DNA from: Nocardia pneumoniae NBRC 100136
GTDB lineage: Bacteria > Actinomycetota > Actinomycetes > Mycobacteriales > Mycobacteriaceae
Reading direction: 5' to 3'
NCBI RefSeq assembly: GCF_000308755.1
Contig: NZ_BAGF01000025.1
Span: forward strand, 1 to 64,000
DNA length: 64,000 nt
Under the pieces are notes generated by a model. That model worked only from the letters and a program-made list of their open reading frames with translations. It did not search any database and was not told the origin of the DNA. Position numbers and translations under genes: made by a program. Shown here one piece after another: positions 30,146 through 38,962 of this stretch (position 1 is its first letter; each line of letters opens with the position of its first letter).

Positions 30146-30727
30146 ATGGGAAGCGTGACACTGTGGATGCAGATGTCGCTCGACGGCTTCGCGGAGGGGC
30201 CGGACGAGGAGATCCACTGGCCGGTGGTCGACGAGGAACTGTGCGAGTCGTTCCTCGACGAACTGCGTTCGGCGGACCTGTTCCTCTACGGTCGCAAGAC
30301 GTACGAGATCATGGCATCGTTCTGGCCGACCGCCGACGTGGATCCGGCGATCTCGGAGTTCTACGTCGACTTCGCGCGGTGCTGGAAACAGACGCCGAAG
30401 CTCGTCTTCTCCCGGACCCTGCGTTCCGCCGGGTGGAACACCCGCGTCGTCCGGGACGATCTGGTCGAGCAGATCACCGCGCTCCGCGCGCAGCCCGGCT
30501 GCGACATGGTCCTGTTCGGCGGCGCGGAGACGGCGTCGGCGTTCATGAAGCACGACCTGATCGACGAGTACCGGCTGTTCGTTCACCCCATCGTGCTCGG
30601 TGGCGGCGTCCCGCTGTTCCCGACGCCCGTGGTGGCGTCGGGGTTGCAGCTCGTCGACGTGATGACGTTCGACAGCGCGGTCGTCCAAATGCACTACCAG
30701 CAGATGGCCTCGGCGTCGACGGCGTAG
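30146..30727 (+). CDS. RibD C-terminal/dihydrofolate-reductase-fold protein
   Basis: 193 residues in the family of single-domain RibD C-terminal (DHFR-like) proteins, which bind NADPH and are mostly of unknown substrate. Typical segments are LWMQMSLDGFAEGPDEEIHW at the start, LFLYGRKTYEIMASFWP (nucleotide-binding region), and DMVLFGGAETASAFMKHDLIDEYRLFVHPIVLGGG. The upstream GTG at 30137 is an alternative start. A hairpin follows the stop. A related but distinct paralog is at 51757-52389. Confidence 0.85.
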   Translation: MGSVTLWMQMSLDGFAEGPDEEIHWPVVDEELCESFLDELRSADLFLYGRKTYEIMASFWPTADVDPAISEFYVDFARCWKQTPKLVFSRTLRSAGWNTRVVRDDLVEQITALRAQPGCDMVLFGGAETASAFMKHDLIDEYRLFVHPIVLGGGVPLFPTPVVASGLQLVDVMTFDSAVVQMHYQQMASASTA

Positions 30728-30741
30728 TGCGCCCACGCGGT

Positions 30742-30764
30742 GCCCGCCGTCGGCATCGGCGGGC
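30742..30764 (+). terminator. Terminator after RibD-like gene
   Basis: GCCCGCCG and CGGCGGGC, an 8-bp perfect stem with a 7-nt loop, 15 bp after the stop codon. Confidence 0.6.
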
Positions 30765-30830
30765 GATATGGGACGAACGTTACTTCTGATTGCTCAGCGC
30801 GTGGGCGCGTGGTCGGCTAACTTTCGTTCT

Positions 30831-33341
30831 ATGTCCCTGGTTCAGGCACGTGGCGACGTGCTGCCTGCATCCACCAGTGAATTCATCGGCCGGGAAACGG
30901 AATTGGACCGGCTGGGCGCGCTGCTGGACGGTGACGCCCGCCTGATCACCCTGGTCGGCCCCGGCGGGATCGGCAAGACGCGATTAGCCGCGGAGGCGCT
31001 GCGCCGTGGCGCGCGAGCCAGGCGCAGGCCGGTCTACTGGGCGCGGCTGGCCGAGCTGGAGCCCGACAGCACCGCGACCGCGCAGGACGTGATGCAGTCG
31101 GCGGTGCGCACCGATCTCAGCTCCCCACCGACCCGAGCCGCGCTGGTGCGCACCTTCACCAGCGAGGACCGTTCCGCCGAGCGCGCGATTCTCGTGCTGG
31201 ACAACTGCGAACACCTGCTCGGCGCGGTCGCGGCGATGATCGCCGAGCTGCTGGACGCCGCCCCTGGGCTGACCATCCTGGCCACCAGCCGCGAACCGAT
31301 CGGCTGGGCCGACGAGTACCTGCTCGCCGTGCCGCCGCTGTCGCCGCGCCAGTCCCTCGAATTGTTCCGCCAGCGCGCCGAACTCATCGGACGGGCGATC
31401 CCGGACGACCGCGAGCAGGTCGCCGTCGCCGCGCGGATCTGCCGCCGGGTGGACCACAACCCGCTGTTCATCCGGCTGGCCGCGGCCCGGTTGCGGCATC
31501 AGCCACCGATGATGGTGCTGCGGGAACTCACCGGCGACGCCGACGACAAGCGCCTGCACTGGACGCACGGAGCCAGGGCGGGCGCCGAGGAGCGCCACCG
31601 CGGCGTCTACGACGTCATCGCCTGGTCCTTCGCGCTGTGCAGCCCGCCCGAGCAACTGCTGCTGGAGCGGCTGTCGGTCTTCGCCGCGGGATACGAGACC
31701 GATGCCGAGTCGGTGCGGGGCGGAATCGAGCTCGACGCCGCGATCGCGGTGTGCGCCGATGACTCCCTTCCCGCGAGTGAGATCGAACACCTGCTGGAGC
31801 GGCTCACCGAGCAATCGCTGGTGTCGGCGCATCTGACCGCGACGACGGTCAGCTGGTACCTGGTGGAGAGCGTGCGGGTGTTCGCCCGCGACCAGCTGCG
31901 CCGCCGCGACCGCGGCGAGTTCGACCGCCTCGCCGCCCGGCACCGCCGGTACTTCCGAGACAAGGTCGTCGCCGGCCAGGCCATCTGGCTCGGCCCGCAC
32001 GACCTGGCCTGGCTGGCCTGGGCGCGGTCGGCGTGGAACGACATCGTGCTCGGCATCGAATCCGGCCTCGCCGACCCGGCGGAGGCCGTGATCGCGCTGG
32101 AGACCGCGACGGTGCTGCTGTCGATGAAGGTTCCGTTCGTCAAGTCCGGTGCGGGCGCGCTGACCCGGCTGACCGAACGGGCGCTGGAAGCCACCAAGGC
32201 GGCCGGGCTCGGTCCCTCGGGGGTCGTCGACCTCGCCACCGCGCTGCTCGGCTGGATCTCGTTGTGGCAGGGGCGGCCCGACAACATCCCGCAGTTGCTC
32301 GCCGACTGCGGGACCGGCCCGGCCGAGCCGCGCTACACCGACGTGGATTTCGGCTTGCCCGCACCGGTGGAATGGATGTGGGGACTCGAGCTGATGCTGG
32401 TGCGCGGCGACCCGCGCGCGATCACCGTCCTCACCCGGGCCCGGGACAAGTTCGCCGAGCAGGGCGACCGCATCGGCGCCGAGCGCAGCGACGTGTTCGT
32501 GGCGTTCTGCTCCGCCCTCGTCGGCGACCGGCGGCAGGCGCTGGAGAACACCGCGCGGTTCCTGGAGCGGTCGGTGTCGTCCGGTTCGACGCTGTCGACG
32601 GCGTGGGCGGAAATCGCGCGGGCGGTGGCGCTGGCCAAGCACGGGTCCGCCGCCGAGGCGCTGGAGCTGACCCACGACGTGTTCACCCGCCACCGCGGGG
32701 AACGGGACACCTGGACGGCGACTTGGGCGGTGGGCGCGCACATCGTCGCGATGGCCCAGGTGCTCATCGCCGAGCGGGCCAGCGGCGGCGATCCCGCGGC
32801 GGTCGCCGCCACGGCCACCGAGATCGCGTATCTGGTGGGCAGTTTCAAGACGCGGCAGCGCTCGATGGGTATCGCGGTGGACCGGGTGCCGCTGATCGCC
32901 GCCGAGATCCGCAGCGCCGCGGAAGTCGCCCGCACGGTGCTCGGCGACCGGGCATACGCGTCGGCCGAGCGCCGGACCCGGCTACGCCCCGAACTGGACG
33001 CGCTGTGGTGGCCGACCACCGACTCGACGCCCGCGTCCCGGCGGCCGGACCGGCCCAGCGCGGCCCGCCCCGCGTCGCGGCGGCCCAGCTCGCGCTGGAA
33101 CGAGCTGTCGGAGGCCGAACGCGACGTCGCCGTCTTCGCCGCGGCGGGCTGGCCGAACAGCGCCATCGCCGCCCTGCGGCGCAGCTCCATCCGGACGGTT
33201 GACGCGCAGGTGGCCACCATCCGGCAGAAGTTGATGATCGCCTCCCGAGCCGACATCGCCGGTCACATTCCCGCCGAGCTCGCCGACCGCGTTCGCCGTG
33301 AATCCGAGCGACGGCCCAGACGCGGCCGCAGGCGTGCCTGA
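30831..33341 (+). CDS. Large ATP-binding LuxR-like regulator (first of tandem pair)
   Basis: 836 residues. An N-terminal STAND/NB-ARC-type ATPase (GPGGIGKT at about residue 44, AILVLDNCEHLL as Walker B, ILATSREP as sensor) is followed by winged-helix and TPR-like helical parts, and ends with a LuxR-type helix-turn-helix (about 765-815: LSEAERDVAVFAAAGWPNSA, SIRTVDAQVATIRQKL). This is the plan of large ATP-dependent activators such as AfsR/MalT-like proteins. TAACTT lies 7 nt before the ATG with no ribosome site, suggesting a leaderless transcript. The next gene is a paralog. Target genes are unknown. Confidence 0.85.
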   Translation: MSLVQARGDVLPASTSEFIGRETELDRLGALLDGDARLITLVGPGGIGKTRLAAEALRRGARARRRPVYWARLAELEPDSTATAQDVMQSAVRTDLSSPPTRAALVRTFTSEDRSAERAILVLDNCEHLLGAVAAMIAELLDAAPGLTILATSREPIGWADEYLLAVPPLSPRQSLELFRQRAELIGRAIPDDREQVAVAARICRRVDHNPLFIRLAAARLRHQPPMMVLRELTGDADDKRLHWTHGARAGAEERHRGVYDVIAWSFALCSPPEQLLLERLSVFAAGYETDAESVRGGIELDAAIAVCADDSLPASEIEHLLERLTEQSLVSAHLTATTVSWYLVESVRVFARDQLRRRDRGEFDRLAARHRRYFRDKVVAGQAIWLGPHDLAWLAWARSAWNDIVLGIESGLADPAEAVIALETATVLLSMKVPFVKSGAGALTRLTERALEATKAAGLGPSGVVDLATALLGWISLWQGRPDNIPQLLADCGTGPAEPRYTDVDFGLPAPVEWMWGLELMLVRGDPRAITVLTRARDKFAEQGDRIGAERSDVFVAFCSALVGDRRQALENTARFLERSVSSGSTLSTAWAEIARAVALAKHGSAAEALELTHDVFTRHRGERDTWTATWAVGAHIVAMAQVLIAERASGGDPAAVAATATEIAYLVGSFKTRQRSMGIAVDRVPLIAAEIRSAAEVARTVLGDRAYASAERRTRLRPELDALWWPTTDSTPASRRPDRPSAARPASRRPSSRWNELSEAERDVAVFAAAGWPNSAIAALRRSSIRTVDAQVATIRQKLMIASRADIAGHIPAELADRVRRESERRPRRGRRRA

Positions 33342-33349
33342 TGGGAGCT

Positions 33350-33595
33350 GCCGGAAGAGGTCCGTCGATAGCTCGCGTATGGCCGGAGCGAAGCGGGAGG
33401 TACGCATAGTGGGCACTGCCGGACGCAGTCCGTCGGTCGCTGCCGCATGGCCGGTGCGGAGGCGGGCGGTGCGCATAACGGGCGCTGCCGGACGCAGTCC
33501 GTCGGTGGCCGCCGCGTGGCCGGTAATGGGCGCTGCCGGACGTAGTCGGTCGGTAGGTCGCGTATGGCCGGAGCGAGGGCGAAGGTGCGCCTACT
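33350..33595. repeat. Imperfect tandem repeat, ~69-bp period
   Basis: Between the two paralogous regulators, a unit containing GCTGCCGGACGCAGTCCGTCG and, 12-15 bp on, CGTATGGCCGG recurs. TCCGTCG starts at 33361, 33429 and 33498, with a variant TCGGTCG at 33546, giving spacings of 68, 69 and 48 bp (the third copy lost ~21 bp). It fills nearly all of the 299-bp gap and carries no gene of its own. Confidence 0.85.
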
Positions 33596-33640
33596 AGGCT
33601 GCTGCTCCCGGTGGTTTCTGGATCGATAGGTGTGGGCGGC

Positions 33641-36178
33641 ATGTCGGAAGTGAATAGCGGCGGTGGCAACGGCCCCGCCGCGCCCGGCGAGTTCGTGGGC
33701 AGACACGCCGAACTGCGACAGATCGACGCGCTGCTGTCCTCGTCGAGCGCGCGGTTGATCACGCTGCTCGGGCCGGGCGGCATCGGCAAGACGACGTTGG
33801 CGTTCGAAGCCGTGCGCCGCTATCGCGGCACGGCGCGGCACTCGGTCTACTGGACGCGTCTGGCTCGGCTCGCGGCGGGCGCGGAGACCGGAGCGGTCGC
33901 CGAGGAAGTGCTCCAGTCCCTCGCCAAGAACGGCATCACCGGCCGCTCGGCCTGGGACGGCTTGGTGGCGACATTGAGCGAGGACGACGACGAGTCGCAC
34001 CGGACCATCCTCGTGCTCGACAACTGCGAACACGTGCTCGGTGGAGTCGGTCCGCTGATCGTCGGACTGCTCGACGCGGTGCCCGGCCTGACCGTCCTCG
34101 CGACCAGCAGGGAGCCGGTGGGCTGGATCGACGAGCACCTGGTCCACGTGCCGCCGCTGTCCAGCACGCACGCCCTCGAATTGTTCCGGCGGCGTGCCGA
34201 GCGCACCGGACGGCCGATTCCCCAGGATCCCGGGCAGCTCGCCATCGCTGCGCGCATCTGCGGTCATGTCGACAACAACCCGCTGTTCATCCGGCTGGCC
34301 GCGGCGCGACTGCTGCACCGGCCGCCCGCGATCGTGCTGCGCGAACTGTCCGGCGACACCGACGACCGGCGCCTGCACTGGACGCACGGCGCCAGGGGCG
34401 GCGTCGGGGAACGCCACCGCAGCGTGCGCGACGTGATCGCCTGGTCCTACGGCCTGTGCACCGACCTGGAACAACTACTGCTGGAACGGTTGTCGGTGTT
34501 CGCCACCGGTTGCGACGCGGAGAACGACGAAACTCCGTGCGGCGGAGCGGATACGGACGCGATCGTGGCGGTCTGCGCGGACGCGTCGCTGCCCGCCGAG
34601 GAGATCGGGCCGCTGCTCGAGCGCCTGGTGGAACGGTCTTTGCTGTCGGCGCACATCACTCCGACCGCGGTCAGGTACTACCTGCTGGAGAGTGTCCGGG
34701 TGTTCATGCGCGACCGGCTGGCGGCGCGCGGCGGCGACGTCGACGAGGCGCGGCTGCTCGCCCGGCACCGGCGGCACTACCGCGACCGGGTCGCCGCGGG
34801 CCCGGCCACCTGGTACGGCCCACGGGAACAGGAGTGGATCGACTGGGCGCGCACGGCCTGGGACAACATCCTCATCGCCATCGAGACCAGCCTGGCCGAC
34901 CCGGAGGAGGCCGTCGTCGGGCTGGAGACCGCCGCGACGCTGATGGCGTTGCGTGTGCCGTTCATCACCGGCTCCAACCGTGCCATCACCGGTCTCACCG
35001 AACAGGCGCTGGAAGCCACCGCCCAGCTCGATCCGCCGCCGACCAGGCTGCGCATCAACGCCACCGCGCTGGTCGGCTGGATCGCCATCTGGCAGGGCAG
35101 GCACACCTACACCGCGCAATTGCTGGACGAGTGCGCCGCGGAGTGCCTGACCGACCCGGACCTGCGCCGCGGCTGGCGGGAGACCACGGCCACCGACGTC
35201 GGCCTGCCCGCCCCCGTCGAGTTCACCTGGGGCCTGGAACTGCTGCTCATCCACTTCGACCTGCGCGCGGCCGACGTACTGGCGCGGGCGCGAAGGAAAT
35301 TCGCCGCGGCGGGCGATCGAGCGGGGGAGCAGCGCAGCGAGCTGTTCGAGACGCTCACCTACGCCAACATCGCCGATGCCGACGTGGCGCTCGGCGCCAC
35401 GCGCAGGCATCTGGACCGGGCCCTCGACTCCGGCGCGGCCTGGGCGATCGCTTGGGCGGAGCTGGCCGTGATGATCGCGGTGTCCAGGCACGGCGATCCG
35501 CAGGAGGCGGTGCGGCTCGGACAGTCCACGCTGGAGCGCCTGCTGACCACCGGGGACACCTGGACGGCGGGCTGGGTCGCCCACTTCAGCATGATGGCGA
35601 AGACTTACCTGCTGTGCGCCCGGCTCGACGCGGGCGAGGCCGGGAGCGCCGAATCGATCGCCGCGGCCACCGAAATCGCCCATCTGCAAGGCGGAATCGA
35701 CACGCTGCACCGTTCGATGGGCATCGTCGCCGACCGGGTGACACTGGTGGCCCGCGGCACCGCCAGAGCCGTCGAGGTGGCCACCTCGGTCGTCGGCGAG
35801 GAGGCCTACGCGGCGGCCGCCCAGCGCGGCGCCCGCCTGCGGCCGGAACGCGACGAGCTCCAGTTGTTCCTGCTCGGCAGGTTGCCCATCGATCAGCTCC
35901 CCAGCCCCCGACCGCGAGCGAGGACGATCGCCTCGCGCTGGGACGAGCTGACCCCCGCGGAGCGCGAAGTCGCCGTGCTCGCCGCCGCGGGCTGGGCCAA
36001 CAGCGCCATCGCCGGGCGCAGGGGCAGCTCGATCCGGACGGTCGACGCCCAAGTCGCGGCGGTGCGCAGGAAGCTGATGGCCGCTACCAGGGCCGACATC
36101 ACCTGGCATATCCCGGAGAACCTGGAGGAACGGGTGCGGATGGAATCCGAGCGGCGGCCCGCGCGGCGCTCTGCGTGA
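33641..36178 (+). CDS. Large ATP-binding LuxR-like regulator (second of tandem pair)
   Basis: 845 residues, with the same plan as the gene before it: GPGGIGKT P-loop (about residue 47), ILVLDNCEHVL, VLATSREPVGWIDEHL, helical repeats, and a C-terminal LuxR-type helix-turn-helix (LTPAEREVAVLAAAGWANSA, SIRTVDAQVAAVRRKL). The paralogs align over their full length and keep DNNPLFIRLAAARL and RRLHWTHGARGG-type stretches, so they arose by tandem duplication. The frame opens at 33611; the ATG at 33641 gives an N-terminus of the same length as the paralog. A strong hairpin follows. Confidence 0.85.
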   Translation: MSEVNSGGGNGPAAPGEFVGRHAELRQIDALLSSSSARLITLLGPGGIGKTTLAFEAVRRYRGTARHSVYWTRLARLAAGAETGAVAEEVLQSLAKNGITGRSAWDGLVATLSEDDDESHRTILVLDNCEHVLGGVGPLIVGLLDAVPGLTVLATSREPVGWIDEHLVHVPPLSSTHALELFRRRAERTGRPIPQDPGQLAIAARICGHVDNNPLFIRLAAARLLHRPPAIVLRELSGDTDDRRLHWTHGARGGVGERHRSVRDVIAWSYGLCTDLEQLLLERLSVFATGCDAENDETPCGGADTDAIVAVCADASLPAEEIGPLLERLVERSLLSAHITPTAVRYYLLESVRVFMRDRLAARGGDVDEARLLARHRRHYRDRVAAGPATWYGPREQEWIDWARTAWDNILIAIETSLADPEEAVVGLETAATLMALRVPFITGSNRAITGLTEQALEATAQLDPPPTRLRINATALVGWIAIWQGRHTYTAQLLDECAAECLTDPDLRRGWRETTATDVGLPAPVEFTWGLELLLIHFDLRAADVLARARRKFAAAGDRAGEQRSELFETLTYANIADADVALGATRRHLDRALDSGAAWAIAWAELAVMIAVSRHGDPQEAVRLGQSTLERLLTTGDTWTAGWVAHFSMMAKTYLLCARLDAGEAGSAESIAAATEIAHLQGGIDTLHRSMGIVADRVTLVARGTARAVEVATSVVGEEAYAAAAQRGARLRPERDELQLFLLGRLPIDQLPSPRPRARTIASRWDELTPAEREVAVLAAAGWANSAIAGRRGSSIRTVDAQVAAVRRKLMAATRADITWHIPENLEERVRMESERRPARRSA

Positions 36179-36202
36179 TCGCGTCCGAGCCCCGCACCAA
36201 CG

Positions 36203-36244
36203 CGACCACGCCCGTAACCGTCGCGGCGGTTACGGGCGTGGTCG
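36203..36244. terminator. Bidirectional terminator, perfect 18-bp stem
   Basis: The left arm at 36203-36220 and right arm at 36227-36244 are exact complements (each contains CCACGCCCGTAACCG or its complement) around the loop TCGCGG. It stands between the stop at 36178 and the opposing stop at 36264, so it serves both genes. Confidence 0.9.
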
Positions 36245-36263
36245 GGGGTTGTTCGGGGTTCGG

Positions 36264-36821
36264 TCAGATCAGGGAGCCGTCATGGCAGGAGCCCGATGAC
36301 CGCCAGGACGGCCGCGGACCCGTGCCGGGATCGAACGCCCACTGGTCGATCGGTCCTGCGGCTTTCCAGTACAGCCCGCCGCGTCCGTCCGCGACGACCT
36401 GGTAGACGTCCTCGGAGCCCTCGATGAGCTGGTTGCCGACGCAGTAATCGTTGTAGTCGGTACCGAATTGGCGTGCGCCGGCGCTGAACAGGCCGGTGGG
36501 GTTGGTGTACGCGCCCGGGTTGGGGACGGTGCTGGCCCGGCGCGCGTCTCCGCGGTGCCAGGAGGACGTGTGCCAGTACGGAGCGCCGCGACCGTCGGTG
36601 CCGCAGAGGAAGTTCCAGCCGCCTGCCACGACGGTCGTGCCCTGGCCGTAGGCGCCACCGGCCCAGAGGCAGGCAGCGCCCTGAGCCTCGGCGGTGCCCG
36701 CGCCGAGGCTCAGGCCGCCCGCCGCCACCACTGCCGCCGCCAGCAGGGTGAGCGTCCGTGCCGGGGCGGTCCGCTTGTCGTTACACGCGGACGCCCGGCG
36801 TAGGCCTCTAATCTTGCTCAT
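36264..36821 (-). CDS. Secreted protein with two internal repeats
   Basis: 185 residues with a signal peptide (basic start, hydrophobic ~22-44, cleavage probably after AEA at about 46). The mature part has four cysteines and two related units: CLWAGGAYGQGTTVVAGGW with TDGRGAPYWHTSS, and CVGNQLIEGSEDVYQVVA with DGRGGLYWKAAG. The shared DGRG-x2-YW core suggests an internal duplication. I recognise no known domain. GAGAAG precedes the ATG. A dyad promoter of the gdh/ansP type lies 66 bp upstream. Confidence 0.8.
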   Translation of the reverse strand: MSKIRGLRRASACNDKRTAPARTLTLLAAAVVAAGGLSLGAGTAEAQGAACLWAGGAYGQGTTVVAGGWNFLCGTDGRGAPYWHTSSWHRGDARRASTVPNPGAYTNPTGLFSAGARQFGTDYNDYCVGNQLIEGSEDVYQVVADGRGGLYWKAAGPIDQWAFDPGTGPRPSWRSSGSCHDGSLI

Positions 36822-36887
36822 TGGTGCTTCTCTTTCGTGCGCTATCCCGGCCGCCGGCAGGGGATCGGGAATGATGATGCTTCAAGT

Positions 36888-36916
36888 AGTGTGCCGCTGA
36901 ATAGCGGTAAGATCAC
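36888..36916 (-). promoter_or_regulatory. Dyad promoter of the secreted-protein gene
   Basis: On the minus strand: GTGATC, 17-bp TTACCGCTATTCAGCGG, CACACT. The spacer dyad is the same as before gdh and ansP, and the -10 ends 66 bp before the start at 36821. Confidence 0.55.
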
Positions 36917-36971
36917 TGCGAAAATCGGGAAAGGTGTCGTGGTGCTGCGAGCTGGTGCGTCGGCTGGACGA

Positions 36972-37346
36972 TCAGCGGCACCAGCTGGCCTGCGGCTTGC
37001 ACACGGTGTAGCCGCTGCCGTCCGGGCGGGTCGTCCGCGACCAGGTCGAGCTGTTGGAGTTGCTGCCGGTGACGGTGTCGTTCGGCCCGGGCTGGCTCTG
37101 GCGCTGGTGGTAGTCGCGGCGGGCCTGGTCGGCCGCGTTGGCTTCCAGCCGGTCGCTGTTGATGTGGTGCTGACCCATCGGGTCGATGTGGGTCCAGCCG
37201 TGGTCGTCGCCGGTGCCGTTGCGCGGATCCGAGGGATTCGAGCGCGGCTCGGCTGTGGTGATGCCTGCGGCGCCCGCGGTGAGCGCGCCGATGATCACGG
37301 CACAGGTGAGCAGTCGCCGGGCGGTATGCGCGATGGTGGCGTTCAT
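36972..37346 (-). CDS. Small secreted protein of unknown function
   Basis: 124 residues with a signal peptide (cleavage near TTAEP, about residue 31). The mature part is hydrophilic, rich in Asp, Asn, Ser and Gly, with two cysteines at the end (VCKPQASWCR) that could form a disulfide. GGAGA lies 7 nt before the ATG. The start overlaps the preceding gene's stop by 4 nt (ATGA), showing a two-gene operon. No family recognised. Confidence 0.75.
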   Translation of the reverse strand: MNATIAHTARRLLTCAVIIGALTAGAAGITTAEPRSNPSDPRNGTGDDHGWTHIDPMGQHHINSDRLEANAADQARRDYHQRQSQPGPNDTVTGSNSNSSTWSRTTRPDGSGYTVCKPQASWCR

Positions 37347-37732
37347 CGTAAGTCTCCGTTGGGAATTCGAACCGTGCGCGGCGCGGTTCGGGATGCGGCG
37401 GTGCGGCGAACGGCGGGTGTCGGGGTTGCCGCGCGGGGTGGGGGCGGGGAAGGAATCGCGGCGGCATCCGTCGCGGACATGTCGTCCGGGGGTCGGTGCC
37501 GGTCGGCGCGGTTCCGGTCGTCGGGGCGGGAAGAGCCCGGCCTGTCGTCTCCGTGGCGGCCCGGGTATGCGGGGCGCGGGTCCTCGACGGTGTCGGGCCC
37601 GGCCAGCGCTCGGGTCGGCGCCGGGGTTTCCGGCGTGGCCGCTATCGCGCTCACGATCAGCGGGCGGACGAGCCAGGTCTGCGTCCGTCGCTGGTGGGCA
37701 GTGATGCCGGTCATCGTTCGTGTCCGATTCAT
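37343..37732 (-). CDS. Small Pro/Arg-rich protein, first gene of secreted operon
   Basis: 129 residues with a moderately hydrophobic segment at about 20-33 (WLVRPLIVSAIAA) that may act as a signal or anchor, then a long stretch rich in Pro, Arg, Asp and Ala without obvious fold. Support for a real gene comes from AAGGGTGG before the ATG, the ATGA overlap with the next gene and the dyad promoter 59 bp upstream. No function can be proposed. Confidence 0.6.
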   Translation of the reverse strand: MNRTRTMTGITAHQRRTQTWLVRPLIVSAIAATPETPAPTRALAGPDTVEDPRPAYPGRHGDDRPGSSRPDDRNRADRHRPPDDMSATDAAAIPSPPPPRAATPTPAVRRTAASRTAPRTVRIPNGDLR

Positions 37733-37791
37733 CTCGCCACCCTTGGGATCGGGGATCGGTCCGGTGTGGTCCGATCAACGACTCCCTGTCT

Positions 37792-37820
37792 ATCGTGCCG
37801 TTGGATAACGTCACATTAAT
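37792..37820 (-). promoter_or_regulatory. Dyad promoter of small secreted operon
   Basis: On the minus strand: ATTAAT, 17-bp GTGACGTTATCCAACGG, CACGAT. It differs from the gdh spacer at only two positions. The -10 ends 59 bp before the start at 37732. Confidence 0.55.
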
Positions 37821-37986
37821 CGACGGGTAGATAGTTGTCGAGTGGTTTCTCGGTGCTGGGAAGTCGGCGGAGCGGCGGGGTGATGACCAGCGGCGATCGG
37901 GCGCGCCGAAAGATGGTCGGCGGCAATATTTCGCCCGTGCTCCCTCAGGAACCGTTGGTGGCCAAGGCGGGTGTGAATACGAGAAA

Positions 37987-38023
37987 CCGCGTCTGTCGGC
38001 AGGTGACCTGCCGGCAGACGCGG
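37987..38023 (-). terminator. Terminator after membrane-protein gene
   Basis: 18-bp stem with one mismatch: CCGCGTCTG-T-CGGCAGGT against its complement, one-base centre (the real loop is formed by opening a few pairs). It lies 19 bp after the stop of the gene at 38042-38785. Confidence 0.8.
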
Positions 38024-38041
38024 TGTGGATCTACGAGGAAA

Positions 38042-38785
38042 TCAGGCTTCGATGGCGTAGGCCGGGGCCACCGGCTCTGGCGCCGTGTCCGGAACGCGGC
38101 GCGGCTCGGCCGCGGCGGGATCACGGAACGGGGCTTCGATCACCGCGCGTTCCCGCCACAAGTGGTACAGCGCGAGCGCGAAGATGGTCGTGCCGATCAC
38201 GTTGGCCAGGAAGTGCCACCAGATGCGGTAGGTCGACGCGCCCGCACCGGGATCCAGCAGGCCGAAGATGGTCGATAGGCCGATCGCCTCGGTGCCGAAC
38301 GCGACCGTGAGGGTGAGCGCGAGATGCTCGAGCCCGTGGATGCCCTGCATCAGCACGCCCATCCGGCCCCACTTGCGCGCCTTGCTCTCCAACGCGTGAT
38401 GGGTGATCAGCGCGATGCCGACCAGCCCGGCGAGGAAGTGGAAATTGCCGACCAGGTGCAGGATTTCCATGCCCAGCGACGGCTTCATGTGGTTGACCTG
38501 GCCGAACCCGTTGGCCAAGCCGGTGCCCCACGGGGTCATCCAGGAGGGTGAGTTCGGATGCTGGATCCAGTACCCGACCTGCGCGACATGTTCTTGGAAG
38601 TGGGCGATCTGGGCGATCACGCCCAGTCCTATGACACCGAGCGCGGTGCGGAACATCCAGGGGCGCAATGGTTTTCGAAGGGCAACGATGAGCACGCCGA
38701 CGGCCGCCCACATCACGACCATCCACGCCACCATCCCTATGGCGCCTAGGATTTCCAACGCGCTCGCTTCGGCTGTGTGGTTCAT
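38042..38785 (-). CDS. Polytopic membrane protein, possibly DUF6008
   Basis: 247 residues with about six membrane helices. Notable are histidines inside or next to helices: IAHFQEHVAQVGYWIQHPN, NHMKPSLGMEILHLVGNFHFLAG, ITHHALE and HGLEHLAL, which could bind metal or haem. I recall the DUF6008 label for similar proteins but cannot confirm it. AGAAGGG precedes the ATG. The TetR gene upstream on the same strand may control it. Function unknown. Confidence 0.75.
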   Translation of the reverse strand: MNHTAEASALEILGAIGMVAWMVVMWAAVGVLIVALRKPLRPWMFRTALGVIGLGVIAQIAHFQEHVAQVGYWIQHPNSPSWMTPWGTGLANGFGQVNHMKPSLGMEILHLVGNFHFLAGLVGIALITHHALESKARKWGRMGVLMQGIHGLEHLALTLTVAFGTEAIGLSTIFGLLDPGAGASTYRIWWHFLANVIGTTIFALALYHLWRERAVIEAPFRDPAAAEPRRVPDTAPEPVAPAYAIEA

Positions 38786-38962
38786 CGAACCGCCCTTCTG
38801 TGCGCCCTCCGGCAACGGCGACGGATGGGATGTTGCAACGGAACGCGTTCAGACGCGTTATCCGCAAGATACAAGCCGACGCTCCGTTTGTCCGAACTAT
38901 CCGAATGTCCAGGTGCGCCGACTAATTCGGCCCTCGTTATGCGTGAAGTGCATAGTCCATGC

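Larger units (their letters stand above)
37733..38041. other. Intergenic: dyad promoter and terminator hairpin
   Basis: 309 bp without a credible gene. It holds the dyad promoter for the 37732 operon (37792-37820) and a terminator hairpin for the gene at 38042-38785. Small plus-strand frames here lack a ribosome site and match nothing. Confidence 0.6.

Noticed and set aside
33350..33595. CRISPR array
   Set aside because: Adjacent degenerate units without unique spacers and no cas genes.
33298..33597. 99-codon frame across the 69-bp repeats
   Set aside because: Follows from the repeat array; reading shifts between units because of the 68/69/48-bp spacing, so no conserved peptide repeat.
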